Source: Vibrio splendidus
Lineage (GTDB): Bacteria > Pseudomonadota > Gammaproteobacteria > Enterobacterales > Vibrionaceae
Assembly: GCF_001557875.1 (NCBI RefSeq)
Contig: NZ_LNRF01000001.1
Span: 620,001 to 684,000, forward strand
Direction: 5' to 3'
Length of the DNA stretch: 64,000 bases
Position numbers and translations under genes: made by a program. Under the pieces are notes generated by a model. The model had not been told where the DNA came from. It searched no databases and saw nothing but the letters and a program-made list of their open reading frames with translations. Below, in pieces: positions 9,125 through 21,608 of this stretch; the first letter of the stretch is position 1; each line of letters begins with the position of its first letter.

Positions 9125-10804
9125 CTAAAGCTTTTCTAGCGAGCTATTATGCTTTTTACTCGCGACTCTTTTGGGCTTCTTCACCGCTTTGATTGCCAAA
9201 TCAGGACTCCATGTTTGGGCTGATGAACCGGCTTCACCATAAAGGCTTTGGTTTAGTTTAGTGAATTCGGCTTCGACGGCTTTTAACGTCTCATCATCCA
9301 AGTCTGGGTTTTCAGCTTTCCACTGTTCAAACAAGGTTCTGGTCATCACGCCATCTTTCGCCTTCAGCGCTTCAATAAGAGCGTCTGCTGTATTTGATTG
9401 ACGTTCAACTATGTGTGTTGGTTTTGTCGTTACACCACGTCGTGACCAGAAATAGAACGCTATTGCTGAGCTGACTAACCATAAAACAGCAAACAGAGCT
9501 GTGAGATAAGGCCAGATCCCAGGGCTATCCACAGTAATAACCGTCGGGCTTACTTGTTGGGCGGGCGTAGCAGTAACTGGTGGAGTGCTTGACGCTGCGC
9601 GATCACTTGCTTTTACAGTTAACTCTAGCCCCTGCGCTTTGCTGGTTTGTTCTGATTGTGAATCGGTGTTAAACCAAGTTTGAGACACATCAGGAAGCGA
9701 GATATTTCCAGCCTCTTTCGGAATCAAGACCTGCTTGTAAACAACGACAGCATCACCTGACTGAGTTGTGCCAAATTGCGGCTTTTCTTCATAAACACGC
9801 ACCGAATTAGGGTAGGTGATGTTTAGTTTTGGCAGCTGGTGTTGCGTTAAATTGCTAGCCGTCATAGTAATGGTACGAGTTAACGAATCACCCGCTTCCA
9901 TTTCAATGTTCGGTTTGTCGTCACTGAGAGTACTGCTATTTGCTAGTTGATTGCCTTGGCTATCTGACCATTGCTGAATCAACTTGAAGCTAGAGGTTGG
10001 TAACCACTCACCTTGGTAGCCTTTTGGCACCTCTTTGACGGTGACTTCTAGGGTTTCAACGGGAGTGTCGAGTTGGAACAGACGCGTTGTGCTGGAGTTG
10101 TTGGTCGAGTAAACGACTGCCCCTGTTAGCTTCGGACCAATCAGCTTAAACTGCCCAGCTTTTGGAGACGAAATACGGAACGACTGCTGAACAACTGTGA
10201 CTTCTTGTCCATTGAGGACATCTTGAAATTGCTTCGATTCACCAATAGGTTCCACATCTAAGCTTGGAGAGCTCGGTGGCGCTATTTTAGGATCTTGCAG
10301 CCTTCTTGGGTCAGCTTTAATTATCAGTTTTACATCAAGCTCAGCGACTTCTTGTGGGTACAGCGAGTCTTTACTCAGATTAAGCTGGAATTCAGCCATA
10401 TCATGTTGAGTGGGCGCAGCTTTATTAACGGCAACATTGATCGTGATTGGCTTGGTTTTCGCCCCTTCAATATCGAAGCTAGGAATGTGTATCTTGCCCA
10501 AACGCAGTGGCGCAAGGCTGATGTTCCATTCGCTTGACACCGAACGGCTGCCATTGACTATTCGCATCGATGAACCAAAGCTTGGTGTGCCGACATAGAA
10601 ATCCTGCTGGAGTGCCGTGAGATCTAAAGCATCAGAAGAGACCTTTTCATCGGTGGCGACTCTAAGTAGGAATACTTGATCTTTGGTGACACTGTTTTGT
10701 GAAACGCTCGCCACGGCGGTTGCCGCTAGTGCTGAAAATGACGAGAAAGCGCCCAACAGCAGCGTTAGGGCTATGGATAAAAATGGCTTGTTTAGAAATC
10801 GCAT
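9125..10804 (-). CDS. BatD family protein
   Basis: This is a BatD (oxygen-tolerance) family protein: a Sec signal peptide (cleavage near ALAA), a large periplasmic beta-rich region (to ~residue 430), one membrane helix (about residues 433-456, ending YFWSRRG) and a cytoplasmic tail ending in basic residues. BatD is thought to form a membrane complex with BatA/BatB von Willebrand proteins; the biochemical role is unknown. ATG 10804 lies 2 bp after the batB stop; an in-frame GTG at 10813 is an alternative. It is last in a six-gene operon and ends at the shared terminator. Confidence 0.85.
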   Translation of the reverse strand: MRFLNKPFLSIALTLLLGAFSSFSALAATAVASVSQNSVTKDQVFLLRVATDEKVSSDALDLTALQQDFYVGTPSFGSSMRIVNGSRSVSSEWNISLAPLRLGKIHIPSFDIEGAKTKPITINVAVNKAAPTQHDMAEFQLNLSKDSLYPQEVAELDVKLIIKADPRRLQDPKIAPPSSPSLDVEPIGESKQFQDVLNGQEVTVVQQSFRISSPKAGQFKLIGPKLTGAVVYSTNNSSTTRLFQLDTPVETLEVTVKEVPKGYQGEWLPTSSFKLIQQWSDSQGNQLANSSTLSDDKPNIEMEAGDSLTRTITMTASNLTQHQLPKLNITYPNSVRVYEEKPQFGTTQSGDAVVVYKQVLIPKEAGNISLPDVSQTWFNTDSQSEQTSKAQGLELTVKASDRAASSTPPVTATPAQQVSPTVITVDSPGIWPYLTALFAVLWLVSSAIAFYFWSRRGVTTKPTHIVERQSNTADALIEALKAKDGVMTRTLFEQWKAENPDLDDETLKAVEAEFTKLNQSLYGEAGSSAQTWSPDLAIKAVKKPKRVASKKHNSSLEKL

Positions 10805-10806
10805 GG

Positions 10807-12712
<1,906 letters not shown>

Positions 12713-12720
<8 letters not shown>

Positions 12721-13705
12721 TGTTTCTCCTAATGGCTAACAGCATAAATGCGAAGAACATTGCCGCCGACAGTGGCCATACGAACCACTCTTGTTGCGGT
12801 CGCCATATCTCAGTGGCGTTCGTCACAGGCTCTAACTGGTTGATGGTGTCGTAAATCGTTGCTAACTCTTTACTATCACGAGCTCGGAAGTATTGACCGC
12901 CAGTGCGTTTGGCTATTTCCATTAGCGTACGTTCATCCAAATCTTGAGCAGTATTCACTTTACGAGTCATGAAGAACTCTTTAACCATCATCTCGCCTGC
13001 GCCAACACCGACGGTGTAGATGGTCGCGTTGTACTTCTTGGCAATATCTGCGGCCTCTAATGGGTCTAATACCCCAGCGGTATTGCTACCGTCACTGAGT
13101 AGCACCATCACACGTTGAGGTGCATCACTATCAACAAAGGTCTTGGTAGCCAGGCCAATGCCATCGCCAATCGCAGTTTGATTACCGATTAGTCTCAGTA
13201 CCGCCTGATTGAGTTGTTGCGACAGTGTGTCTCTGTCTAATGTCAGCGGCGTTTGCAAATACGCATGATCGGCAAAGAGCACCAACCCAACTCGGTCGCC
13301 TTTGCGGCGATCAATAAAGTCGCTCAACACATGTTTCACAGCCGATAACCGGTCGATGTATTCGCCATTGAACTGCATGTCTTCTTGACTCATCGAGTAA
13401 GAGAGGTCGACAACCAACATCAAATCACGATGCTTCGGTTGAAACTCAACGGGTTCGCCATACCAAACGGGGCGTGCGAGTGCTGTCACCAATAAAAGCC
13501 AGACCATGACGGACAACGCCTTTGGCAAGCGAGTGCTTGGCGTTTTGGTATTAGAATCCTCTGGCAGAAATGGAAGCTTGAGGGCGCTACTTGATTCCGC
13601 CTTAGGTGAGAATAAGTAAACGAGAAACGGCAGTGGCGCGAGGAAAAACATCCACCACCAAACGAACTCGATGTTTAGTAAGCTCGTGTTTAAAAGATCA
13701 GTCAT
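12713..13705 (-). CDS. BatA-like von Willebrand A domain protein
   Basis: This 330-residue inner-membrane protein has two N-terminal helices (~15-32 and ~63-80), a von Willebrand A domain with an intact MIDAS motif DLSYS at residues 100-104, and a C-terminal helix (~305-325). BatA-type proteins are thought to act with MoxR ATPases in assembling or activating partners. I use ATG 13705, preceded by GAGG, because the longer frame to 13759 would run deep into the upstream gene. The start overlaps that gene's stop by 8 bp, and the 3' end overlaps batB by 8 bp, indicating translational coupling. Confidence 0.88.
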
Positions 13706-14183
13706 AACGACCTCGCTTTGGAGGAAGGGCTTTACGAAGCCATGTTTCGCAGTCATCAACTAATTGCTGTTGAGCCTTTTTCTGGTCGTCGTTTATTAGG
13801 GCTGCATCTTGATAGAGCGCTTTCTGCCACTGGGGTTGTTTTGCTACAAATAACGGCTTCGCTAATTGCGCATCTAAGAACTTCAACCAATCATCACCAG
13901 ACAAACCTGCCACTTTTTCTCGTGGGAAATAGCTCAATGCTGCCTGGCGAACCATGTCTTGAGCTTTGCTCGGAGACAAGCCATCTGGAGACTGACTATT
14001 ACTAAAGTAAGACAGCGCTTCTTGCTTCGCCTGTTGATTGTTTTTTCTGCGTTTTACAATAAAAAACACCAAAGCAATCAGGATAATGGCTGTGACAATT
14101 ACGGCCCACCAACCCCACGCCAAAGGCCACCATGTTGGTGCGTCTGGCGCAATAACAGGGCTTAAATCTAAGGGCTGCTTCAT
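13698..14183 (-). CDS. DUF4381 domain membrane protein
   Basis: This 161-residue protein has a proline-rich start (LDLSPVIAPDAPTWWPLAWG), a single membrane helix at about residues 25-45, a basic segment KRRKNNQ, and a cytoplasmic helical domain with FPREKVAGLSGDDWLKFLD. This matches DUF4381, a small protein found only inside MoxR/vWA operons. Function is unknown; the context suggests a membrane component of the same complex. It overlaps both neighbours (4 bp with DUF58, 8 bp with batA). Confidence 0.82.
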   Translation of the reverse strand: MKQPLDLSPVIAPDAPTWWPLAWGWWAVIVTAIILIALVFFIVKRRKNNQQAKQEALSYFSNSQSPDGLSPSKAQDMVRQAALSYFPREKVAGLSGDDWLKFLDAQLAKPLFVAKQPQWQKALYQDAALINDDQKKAQQQLVDDCETWLRKALPPKRGRYD

Positions 14184-15106
14184 GACTGAGCTCCTGATAT
14201 CTGGCTCATCAATGGTTGTGCACTCGACAGCGAGCTATAGGGTATCGCGAGAGATAAGCCCAACTGTTGTAGCTGCTGCTTCTTTAGTGAAAAAGCGTGG
14301 TTGAGCTTTTGCTTCTCTTTATTGGAGGAGAAATTAAACCACTGCGTTTTGCTGCCATCGGTGACTTGTTTAGAGCCTTTATAGGCTGTTTGACCTTGCT
14401 CAAGTGGGTCATAAAAATGCACTAAGCGCACTCTGTTGTGTCGGCGTATTTGACTGATAAGTGAGTAATCACTTTCTTGGTAGCGCACAAAGTCACTGAG
14501 GAGGATGATATCGCTTCCTTTAGGGCAAAGCTGGTGCAGAGATTTCAGCCCATGCTCTAAGGTCGTGTCATTATGATTGTCGTGATTAGACAGTGCCGCA
14601 TTATTGATTTCTATGACTTTTTGCAAAATACGCAGTGGAGCATGGTTGCTTGCACTTGGCTTAATCTCAATGACCTCTTTGCCAGTATCGATCACCGCGC
14701 CAATTCGGTCTTTTTGAGCCACAGTAAGCCAGCATAGTTGGCTAGCGAAGTGCGCAAGTTGAACCGATTTCAGCAATAAGGTTGAGCCAAAAATCATACT
14801 GCTGGATAGGTCCAAGAACAAAATGACAGGCTGTTCTCTCTCTTCAGAGAAAAGCTTGGTATGCGCTTTGCCCGTTCTGGCTGTTACACGCCAATCAATG
14901 CTTCGGATATCGTCGCCCGCTTGATATTGACGAACTTCAGAGAAATTCACCCCGCGACCTTTGCGGTTGCTCTCGTGTTGACCGTTAAGCTGCGACCAAA
15001 GGCTCTTGGCTGGAGGCAACCAGCGAACAGACTGCGCTTTGTATTGCAGAAGTTCGTCTAGATTTAACGTGACGCCGTCACTATGGTTGGGTAGTTGATT
15101 ATTCAT
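14180..15106 (-). CDS. DUF58 domain protein
   Basis: This 308-residue soluble protein has the DUF58 signature DDIRSIDWRVTARTGKAHTKLFSEERE (split here: DDIRSIDWRVTAR then KLFSEERE) followed by a degenerate von Willebrand-like fold with FLDLSSSM. DUF58 proteins regularly sit beside MoxR ATPases and are presumed to be adaptors or substrates. I use ATG 15106 with ribosome binding site AGGGAT, which overlaps the moxR stop; the longer frame to 15130 overlaps moxR. The stop overlaps the DUF4381 start (ATGA). Confidence 0.88.
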   Translation of the reverse strand: MNNQLPNHSDGVTLNLDELLQYKAQSVRWLPPAKSLWSQLNGQHESNRKGRGVNFSEVRQYQAGDDIRSIDWRVTARTGKAHTKLFSEEREQPVILFLDLSSSMIFGSTLLLKSVQLAHFASQLCWLTVAQKDRIGAVIDTGKEVIEIKPSASNHAPLRILQKVIEINNAALSNHDNHNDTTLEHGLKSLHQLCPKGSDIILLSDFVRYQESDYSLISQIRRHNRVRLVHFYDPLEQGQTAYKGSKQVTDGSKTQWFNFSSNKEKQKLNHAFSLKKQQLQQLGLSLAIPYSSLSSAQPLMSQISGAQS

Positions 15107-15116
15107 GCGCGTATCC

Positions 15117-16073
15117 CTATGCGCTGCCAACCAATGAAATAAGGTGTGCGATCACTTGGTTTGCGGTGACACCTTCAGCTTGTGCGTGGTAGCTCCGCAG
15201 TAGACGGTGGCGTAACACAGGGAATGCCATCGCTTGAACGTCTTGTGGAGTGACGTAATCTCGTCCTGCAAGCCAAGCGTGAGCGCGGGCACAACGGTCT
15301 AACGCAATGGTTGCACGCGGGCTGACACCCATGTCTAACCATTGATCAAGTTGGTCACTGTATTGCTTAGGTTGGCGAGTCGCCATTACCAGTCTGATGA
15401 TGTACTGCTCAATGGTGTCTGCCATGTGAATGTTGAGCACTTCTTGGCGAGCTTCAAAGATCGTTTGCTGAGATATTTCTTGTGGCTGAGTTGATCCGTT
15501 GCCTTGAGCCTCACCACGGTTGAGTCGTAAGATCTCAAGCTCGCTTTCCATATCTGGGTATTCAACTTCTAGGTGAAGTAAGAAACGGTCTAACTGAGCT
15601 TCCGGCAGCGGATAAGTCCCTTCTTGTTCAATCGGGTTCTGTGTTGCCATGACCAAGAATAGCTCAGGCAGCGCATAGGTTTTTCGACCTGCAGTCACTT
15701 GTTTTTCTGCCATCGCTTCCAGCATTGCCGCTTGAACTTTCGCCGGAGCTCGGTTGATCTCATCCGCTAGAATCAGTGAGTTGAAAATCGGGCCTGATTG
15801 GAAGGTGAACTCTCCAGTTTCAGGACGAAAAATGTCGGTACCCGTCAAATCAGCAGGCAACAGATCGGGAGTGAATTGAATACGGTGGAAATCTCCTTCA
15901 ACGCAATCAGCGAGTGATTTGACTGCTCGGGTCTTCGCTAACCCCGGTGGACCTTCAACAAGAATATGACCATCAGCAAGTAGTGCGATCATCAGTTGCT
16001 TGACGAGCTCTTGCTGACCAATGATTTGAGACTCTAAATAGTTTTGAAGGACTTCGAAATTTGATTTGTGCAT
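15117..16073 (-). CDS. MoxR family AAA+ ATPase
   Basis: This 318-residue AAA+ ATPase of the MoxR family probably drives conformational change in the vWA proteins encoded downstream. It has Walker A GPPGLAKT at residues 41-48, Walker B LILADEINRAP around 100-110, sensor-1 MATQNPIEQEGTYPLPEAQLDRF-type motif (MATQNPIEQEGTYPLPEAQ), and the C-terminal lid with SPRATIALDR. It is first in the six-gene operon. The start at 16073 is the only sensible ATG. Regulation is not evident from the upstream 166 bp. Confidence 0.94.
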   Translation of the reverse strand: MHKSNFEVLQNYLESQIIGQQELVKQLMIALLADGHILVEGPPGLAKTRAVKSLADCVEGDFHRIQFTPDLLPADLTGTDIFRPETGEFTFQSGPIFNSLILADEINRAPAKVQAAMLEAMAEKQVTAGRKTYALPELFLVMATQNPIEQEGTYPLPEAQLDRFLLHLEVEYPDMESELEILRLNRGEAQGNGSTQPQEISQQTIFEARQEVLNIHMADTIEQYIIRLVMATRQPKQYSDQLDQWLDMGVSPRATIALDRCARAHAWLAGRDYVTPQDVQAMAFPVLRHRLLRSYHAQAEGVTANQVIAHLISLVGSA

Positions 16074-16239
16074 TTTGGACTCTCTGGGTATCCATTTGAT
16101 TTTTATTTTGAGTATTGGTCACTGATTTCGAGGAAAAAGTTCCAGTACATTTGCGTAATTTATGTTTCCAAAATTGAAAAGATTTACAAGTGTTTAGCCA
16201 CAACACAGCTAGTCTCAATGAGTTTTACCATAGTCAGAC

Positions 16240-16914
16240 TTAAAAGGCGTGTTTTAGTGTTAACCAGAAGTTGTCGTCTTCATCGGTATTTATCGCCATG
16301 CTCGTCTCCTTGGTTATGTTGTGCCCAAGTTGTGTCACGAGTTCAAACAAGCGAATCTTTCGTCCATTTACGCTGTAGGTATATTGAGGTACCAAATTGA
16401 CGAACCAGTCGTCGGCGACCTGCCAGCGAATGAAAGTATATAAGGTCATGATCGACGTATTTGGAAATAGTGTTTTTTGAGCTTTCTTATCGTCTGTCCA
16501 GGTTTCGCCGTATAAAAGGGCTGGGTTGATTCTAAGCTTATCTGATATAGGGACTATCTGGATTGCGCCAACAGAAGCTCGGTTAACGGGAATTGCATTG
16601 GCATTGTTGCGCTGCATATCGACAAACAATCCTGTCCCACTTTGTTTATAGATTGAAAAGTGGCGCAAGTGTACGGTTTCAAAATCGTCTTTAAATTGAA
16701 TGAAGCTGTTGTGACCCAAAGCACTGTCGGGGCTGTTGAATCCAAATTGTGCTATAGCGCCATATCCATTGGTTCCGGTTCGTATCCCCAGAAATGACGT
16801 TAGTGCTGTAGGATCGTCAAGGTCTTCGACTTGTTTTGATTTTAAAGTGGGTGATGCTTGTGCCGTCATTATTACGGAAAGAACGGCAAGACATAATATT
16901 AGCTTGGGTAGCAT
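16240..16914 (-). CDS. Outer-membrane-like secreted protein of module A
   Basis: This 224-residue protein has a clear Sec signal peptide (MLPKLILCLAVLSVIMTAQA) and a body of alternating polar/hydrophobic strands ending in Phe (LTLKHAF), as in small outer-membrane beta barrels. ATG 16914 is preferred over the longer frame to 16971, which runs through a hairpin. It resembles the 33745-34512 product: both have a DxFxxxxLR(Y)RHF segment, a G-x-G-xxxD strand and a late NxxPxYT motif. It lies ~95 bp behind the secreted-protein gene 17010-18383, in the same direction. It could be a porin-like channel or lipid/hydrophobic-substrate transporter; function is not established. Confidence 0.72.
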   Translation of the reverse strand: MLPKLILCLAVLSVIMTAQASPTLKSKQVEDLDDPTALTSFLGIRTGTNGYGAIAQFGFNSPDSALGHNSFIQFKDDFETVHLRHFSIYKQSGTGLFVDMQRNNANAIPVNRASVGAIQIVPISDKLRINPALLYGETWTDDKKAQKTLFPNTSIMTLYTFIRWQVADDWFVNLVPQYTYSVNGRKIRLFELVTQLGHNITKETSMAINTDEDDNFWLTLKHAF

Positions 16915-16948
16915 GACAACCTCAGAAATTGATGGTATTCGGTCATAG

Positions 16949-16971
16949 ATGGCAGGCGGGGAACCTGCCAT
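16949..16971 (-). other. Intercistronic hairpin in module A
   Basis: A perfect 8-bp stem ATGGCAGG (16949-16956) / CCTGCCAT (16964-16971) with 7-nt loop lies between the two minus-strand genes. No U-run follows, so it is more likely an mRNA stabiliser or processing site than a terminator. Confidence 0.55.
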
Positions 16972-17009
16972 TTCATAGTTTTATTAATTGGTTATTCAGA
17001 TGGAGAGTA

Positions 17010-18383
17010 TTACCCCGAGCAAGGAATCATGAGCTCGAAGTTGTTGGTCGTGGTGTAGAAGGTTCTTGGGTAGTATTCCCCCATCACAGGGGCAATATCT
17101 TTATCTTGTTGGATATTTTGTATGGCGTGGCTGAATTCTGGCGCTGCGAGCATGTGACGAATTTGAACAATGGATGCATCTTTATCAATAATACCATCGC
17201 CATCATCGGCCATTGGTAACCAGCCTACACCGCACTGGGCAAAGGCATTACGTGGCCTATCGGCCGCGCGACTTACGGCGATGGTGTAATACCCATCTTT
17301 GTCCACTGGAATCGCTTCATCGTACAGGCAGTCGTTTACTTTGGTTACAGCGAAGCCTTTATTCGAGCAAACCGACCAATAACGAAGGTCACCTCTGGTC
17401 ATTATCTTTTCGCCATGGAAAGTTTTTGGCGTCACTGGCGCTTTGGCTCTGAGCACGAATACTGGGCCATGTTTTCGGTTTACGACGGTTCTTATATAGT
17501 TGTTATCTAGGTTGGGATAGAAGCCACCGGTACTACGTCGAGCTTCTGGATTTATTTGCCCTGTATAGATGCCTAATAAGCTTTTGCGATCTAACTGAAT
17601 ATGCCATGTAGATGGATTTGTCGCAGGGAAACCCGCGGGTTTGTTGGGTTGTGTAACTAACTCTCGGTATTTCTCGACTGGGATTCCTAGCGCATTCAAC
17701 TGAGCTTTTAAGGGTTGTGAACTTTGCAGAGAATCGCACGCTTCCTGTCCACGCAGTTCTTTTCCTGAAGCAAGAGTGACCACTGGTTGCGGTAATGCAG
17801 TGTTCCCTGTGCCATCAGTGTTTTCATCTCTTGCATAGATACGGTAAATGACCACCTGCTGATTGGCTGAGGACTTCGGCGTATGCAACTCATCCATTTC
17901 AACACCATCACGTATTTGGCCTGCGGTGTAATCGGTTTTTGGTTGAGAGTTGAGAATATTGATTTGATAGCTTCTAAGAACGCTGTCACGTTGACTCTGC
18001 TCCCTGAAAGGGTTCACGCTGCTTTGGCTAGGTTTGATCATATAATCCGGTAAGGATTGCACTGGCCTTCCACGATCATCATAGCTAATGAACGACATGT
18101 AGCGAGAATGTGGGAATTGTCCCTCTAACCTTAGTTTGGCACCATCCGGTACTGTAAAAGCTGCTCCCCAATATTTGACCGCAGCATCGGGGTAGGCAAC
18201 GTTGATATATGGGTCTGCAGATACGGGGCCATAACGGAAGAAGCATGTTCTTTCGCCGGGGATCCCCCCAAACTTATCGTTGGCTATTGAGATCGTACTC
18301 CAACTAGCGCAGGTAATTAAAACTGTTGCTATAGAGCCTTTAATGAGCCAGCGGCTCAATGTGTTTACGCATGGTATTTGCAT
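17010..18383 (-). CDS. Secreted protein of unknown function, distantly DUF1254/DUF1214-like
   Basis: This 457-residue protein has an N-terminal hydrophobic export signal (about residues 14-34, ending near SIAND) and a large soluble region. Visible motifs include FPHSRYMSFISYDDRGRPV, SSVNPFREQSQRD, a proline/glycine loop GTGNTALPQPVV, and a late DLRYWSVCSN segment. The pattern (a strand with aromatic residues, then a late RYWS...C region followed by a YYTIAVSR strand) recalls the DUF1254/DUF1214 proteins at 34596 and 51604, but similarity is weak by eye. Several cysteines may form disulfides. It diverges from the Crp/Fnr gene at 18486 across ~100 bp and is followed by an outer-membrane-like partner. 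No function can be assigned. Confidence 0.7.
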   Translation of the reverse strand: MQIPCVNTLSRWLIKGSIATVLITCASWSTISIANDKFGGIPGERTCFFRYGPVSADPYINVAYPDAAVKYWGAAFTVPDGAKLRLEGQFPHSRYMSFISYDDRGRPVQSLPDYMIKPSQSSVNPFREQSQRDSVLRSYQINILNSQPKTDYTAGQIRDGVEMDELHTPKSSANQQVVIYRIYARDENTDGTGNTALPQPVVTLASGKELRGQEACDSLQSSQPLKAQLNALGIPVEKYRELVTQPNKPAGFPATNPSTWHIQLDRKSLLGIYTGQINPEARRSTGGFYPNLDNNYIRTVVNRKHGPVFVLRAKAPVTPKTFHGEKIMTRGDLRYWSVCSNKGFAVTKVNDCLYDEAIPVDKDGYYTIAVSRAADRPRNAFAQCGVGWLPMADDGDGIIDKDASIVQIRHMLAAPEFSHAIQNIQQDKDIAPVMGEYYPRTFYTTTNNFELMIPCSG

Positions 18384-18485
18384 TCTTGAATCCTCGTTTC
18401 ACGACCTTGTGGTTTTCCTAGCTTTTCTATTCGATAAATTGCTAATCTGTATTTAACAATTAATTAACAAGCTATCAGGGGTTGG

Positions 18486-19238
18486 ATGAGAACAATGTGT
18501 AAAATTTTACATTCTAATTTTGTTCCTACGATGGGCAGTGAAGAGCAGCACTCGATACTTGAGTTGGTTTTAAGAAATGATCCAACACTAAATCAGCTAG
18601 ACCCGAAAGCTGTTGAGGAAATAGTTAGTGCTGCGAAAATAGAAGTCTATAAGGTACCGACATTACTGAATTCAGCTCATGCTGTTGTAGATACCATGCG
18701 TCTTGTCGTTAGGGGGCATATTGAATTGATGAGTTATAGCGAAAGTGGTGATGAGGCATGTATCGCCATGTTAGGCCCTTGCAGTTGGTTGACGTGGATT
18801 GGCTGCTTTGACGATCATCCTACTAATCATAACTTCTACTCTTCGTCTGACTGTATAGTCGTGGCCATTCCGGTCAAAAAAATGAGAGTTATCGCTGACC
18901 GTTACCCTCAACTTTATAAGATTGCGATTCGAGAAATCAGTTTTCGGTTCCGGCTCTTGATGGAGTGGACGACAGAATCTGTGCTTCTCAAAAATGACTA
19001 TCGCGTAGCTAAATTACTTCTATTGGTAAGCCGTTTGAATGGGGCTCCTAATGAGTTAAATCCAATCTTGTATACCCAAGACAAACTTGCCCATCTATCT
19101 CGATGTACTCGTCAGACACTGAGTCGTTCGCTCCAGTTGCTAGCGAAGGAAGGCATGATTGAAATAGGTTATCGCCGTATTGATATCATCAATCAAGACA
19201 AGCTAAATACATTCATTTTGGAAGGGTTAGCTAGGTAA
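18486..19238 (+). CDS. Crp/Fnr family transcriptional regulator
   Basis: This 250-residue regulator has an N-terminal cyclic-nucleotide-binding-like beta barrel (about residues 45-135) and a C-terminal winged helix (about 165-245) with the recognition-helix region SRCTRQTLSRSLQLLAKEG. The sensor lacks the PFGE/RTAxxA signature of cAMP-binding CRP and has no FNR-type N-terminal cysteine cluster, so the signal is unknown. It diverges from 17010-18383, the likely target. ATG 18486 has GGTTGG upstream; ATG 18495 is also possible. The middle insert with LGPCSWLTWIGCF is unusual. Confidence 0.85.
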   Translation: MRTMCKILHSNFVPTMGSEEQHSILELVLRNDPTLNQLDPKAVEEIVSAAKIEVYKVPTLLNSAHAVVDTMRLVVRGHIELMSYSESGDEACIAMLGPCSWLTWIGCFDDHPTNHNFYSSSDCIVVAIPVKKMRVIADRYPQLYKIAIREISFRFRLLMEWTTESVLLKNDYRVAKLLLLVSRLNGAPNELNPILYTQDKLAHLSRCTRQTLSRSLQLLAKEGMIEIGYRRIDIINQDKLNTFILEGLAR

Positions 19239-19479
19239 ATATCGCGTCACACATAATGAATTTGAATAAAGCTAAATAATCACATTTCCTGATGGATGAT
19301 TACTCCAAGGTTAAATAATTTGGTTGTTACATCACATTTGCAATTTTTTGAGAGAAAAGTCTCTAGTTTTATTGGTTGTGGCCGATACATCACTCAGATT
19401 GTGCATTGCTGTTGGCGTGCACTAAAAAGTCCTGTTCAGGGTATACCGATAACGAGCGATTCTTTTTAAAGGTCCCAAT

Positions 19480-21396
19480 ATGTTTAAAACTAACTCTCTG
19501 AGTATCAAGCAAAAAGTTGTACTTGGAATTACCTTCGCGGTTCTTGCATCGACAGTGATTGTCGGCGCGATGGCGCAACAGCAAGCAAGAGATGTACTAA
19601 GTCATCGATTGATCGATATTGAACTTCCAGGAATGCTAGAGCGAATCAATGGTGAAATTGACCGAGAAGTCTCTCAGCTATTACTAGCGGCGGAGCAAAT
19701 TGCTTCAAATGAATTTATTTCTGATGCTATTGAATCGACCGATCGCGATCCAGCACTAGAAAATAAACTGGTTAAACAGCTGAACAATGTTCGCAACCAA
19801 TATAAGTTGAATGATGCATCGGTAGCGAACCGTCAAACTGCATATTACTGGAACCAAAACGGATTCTTGCGTCAGCTAAACCAACAACAAGATGGTTGGT
19901 TCTTTGGCTTTACTCAATCTGGTCAGCCAACCATGGTGAGCATGTTCCAAGAAGCTAATGGCGAAGTTAAGATGTTTGCTAACTACCAACAGCCTTCTGG
20001 TTTGGCGATGTCAGGTCTATCAAAGTCGATGGATGACATGGTTAACCTGCTAAACGGTTTTAAGATTGAAAATACAGGCTTCGTATTCTTAACCGATAGC
20101 CAAGGTGATGTTCAAATTCACCGTGAACGTTCTCGCAGTGATTCTTCACTTCAACAACTTTACGGCCCTCAAGCAAATCAACTACTGAACAAATCGGGTT
20201 TCAATCTGATTACCACTGAAAGCCAAGGACAAGAGCTGTTTGTAGCGAGCTTGTATGTGTCTTCAATGGACTGGTTTGTCATTGGTGTAGTTCCGACTGG
20301 TGAAGTATTTGCAGAGTTAGATGCGACAGCACAAAAGATGCTGATCATGACTGCGGTTGTGGCGTTAGTCTTTATCCTAATGGGCGTAGTGCTAGCAAAT
20401 AGCATCACCCAGCCAATTAAGCTGTTGGCTAAGCGCTTCGGTGACCTTGGCGAAGGCGACGGTGATCTTGCACAGCGTATCGAAGTGAAAGGCAACGATG
20501 AAATTGCACAGCTTTCAAAGGGCTTCAACGGATTCATTGAAAAGATTCACGAGTCGATGAAAGAGGTGTGTTCGACAAGCCAGGCGCTTCAAGTGGCAGC
20601 AGAGAGTGTCTCTAATAAAGCGCATATTACTCACGACAACAGCCAAGAACAGCGTGACCAAACGCTTCAAGTAGTTGCTGCAATTAACCAAATGGGTATG
20701 ACCATCAGCGAGATTGCATCGAACGCGGCAACCGCAGCAGAAACGGCAACTCAAGCTTCAGGCAATACGGAAGTAGGCCGCTCTGTGGTGAACAAAGCAA
20801 AAGACGCGATCAGTCGTTTGGCGCAAGATATTGAAAGCACAGGTCAGGTAGTAGAGCAACTGGCTTCTACAACTCAAGACATCGGTTCTATTCTGGGTGT
20901 TATTCGTGATATTTCAGAGCAAACTAACTTACTCGCATTGAATGCAGCGATTGAAGCAGCCCGTGCCGGTGAGCAAGGTCGTGGTTTTGCGGTTGTAGCG
21001 GATGAGGTTCGTAACCTAGCAAGTCGTACTGCAGATTCAACGGAAGAAATCCAGAAGATGATCAACCAACTGCAAAGCGATGCTAAAGACGCGGTGACCG
21101 CAATGAGTGCGGGTAAAGTGATTACTCTTGAAGGTGTATCAGCGTCGGATGAAGCGGTGGACGTGCTGGGTGGCATTTCAGACCGTATCGTTGATATCAC
21201 AGACCGTAACACTCAAGTGGCAACGGCAACGGAAGAGCAATCAACCGTAGTTCACACCATCAATCAGAACATTGAAGAGATCAACGCGATCAACGAAGTC
21301 ACAACGGGCACGGCTGAGCAACTTGCTGAGGCGAGCCAAGAGCTTCGAGACCTTTCGTCTCGTCTAGATAAGATGGTTGGTTCATTTAAGCTTTAA
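19480..21396 (+). CDS. Methyl-accepting chemotaxis protein with Cache-type sensor
   Basis: This 638-residue chemoreceptor has membrane segments at about 12-32 and 286-309, enclosing a ~250-residue periplasmic domain. The stretch [17 protein letters not shown] and later [17 protein letters not shown] plus [17 protein letters not shown] are typical of double-Cache sensors, which often bind amino acids or organic acids. HAMP follows (~310-362), then a signalling domain with the conserved tip core around residues 478-500. It ends MVGSFKL without a CheR pentapeptide. It is monocistronic and followed by a terminator. The ligand is not predictable. Confidence 0.93.
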   Translation: MFKTNSLSIKQKVVLGITFAVLASTVIVGAMAQQQARDVLSHRLIDIELPGMLERINGEIDREVSQLLLAAEQIASNEFISDAIESTDRDPALENKLVKQLNNVRNQYKLNDASVANRQTAYYWNQNGFLRQLNQQQDGWFFGFTQSGQPTMVSMFQEANGEVKMFANYQQPSGLAMSGLSKSMDDMVNLLNGFKIENTGFVFLTDSQGDVQIHRERSRSDSSLQQLYGPQANQLLNKSGFNLITTESQGQELFVASLYVSSMDWFVIGVVPTGEVFAELDATAQKMLIMTAVVALVFILMGVVLANSITQPIKLLAKRFGDLGEGDGDLAQRIEVKGNDEIAQLSKGFNGFIEKIHESMKEVCSTSQALQVAAESVSNKAHITHDNSQEQRDQTLQVVAAINQMGMTISEIASNAATAAETATQASGNTEVGRSVVNKAKDAISRLAQDIESTGQVVEQLASTTQDIGSILGVIRDISEQTNLLALNAAIEAARAGEQGRGFAVVADEVRNLASRTADSTEEIQKMINQLQSDAKDAVTAMSAGKVITLEGVSASDEAVDVLGGISDRIVDITDRNTQVATATEEQSTVVHTINQNIEEINAINEVTTGTAEQLAEASQELRDLSSRLDKMVGSFKL

Positions 21397-21437
21397 TTCT
21401 TTCAAGCTATAACACGGCTTAGAAAGGGATATAGACG

Positions 21438-21478
21438 AAGAGCTGGGGTCATTTCATCGTGAATCCGGCTCTTTTTAT
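21438..21478 (+). terminator. Terminator after the MCP
   Basis: The stem AAGAGCTGG (21438-21446) / CCGGCTCTT (21465-21473) contains one G-U pair and is followed by a T run. Confidence 0.6.
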
Positions 21479-21608
21479 TGGTGCGCTAATTTGCCTCTAA
21501 CTGCCTTTAGCTTGATCTGGTTTCGGGCTTTGCTTTCAATCAACCTAGCATCATAGGGCGGAAATGAGTAAAATCTGATTAGGTTTAATATTTAGGTAAG
21601 TATGTATC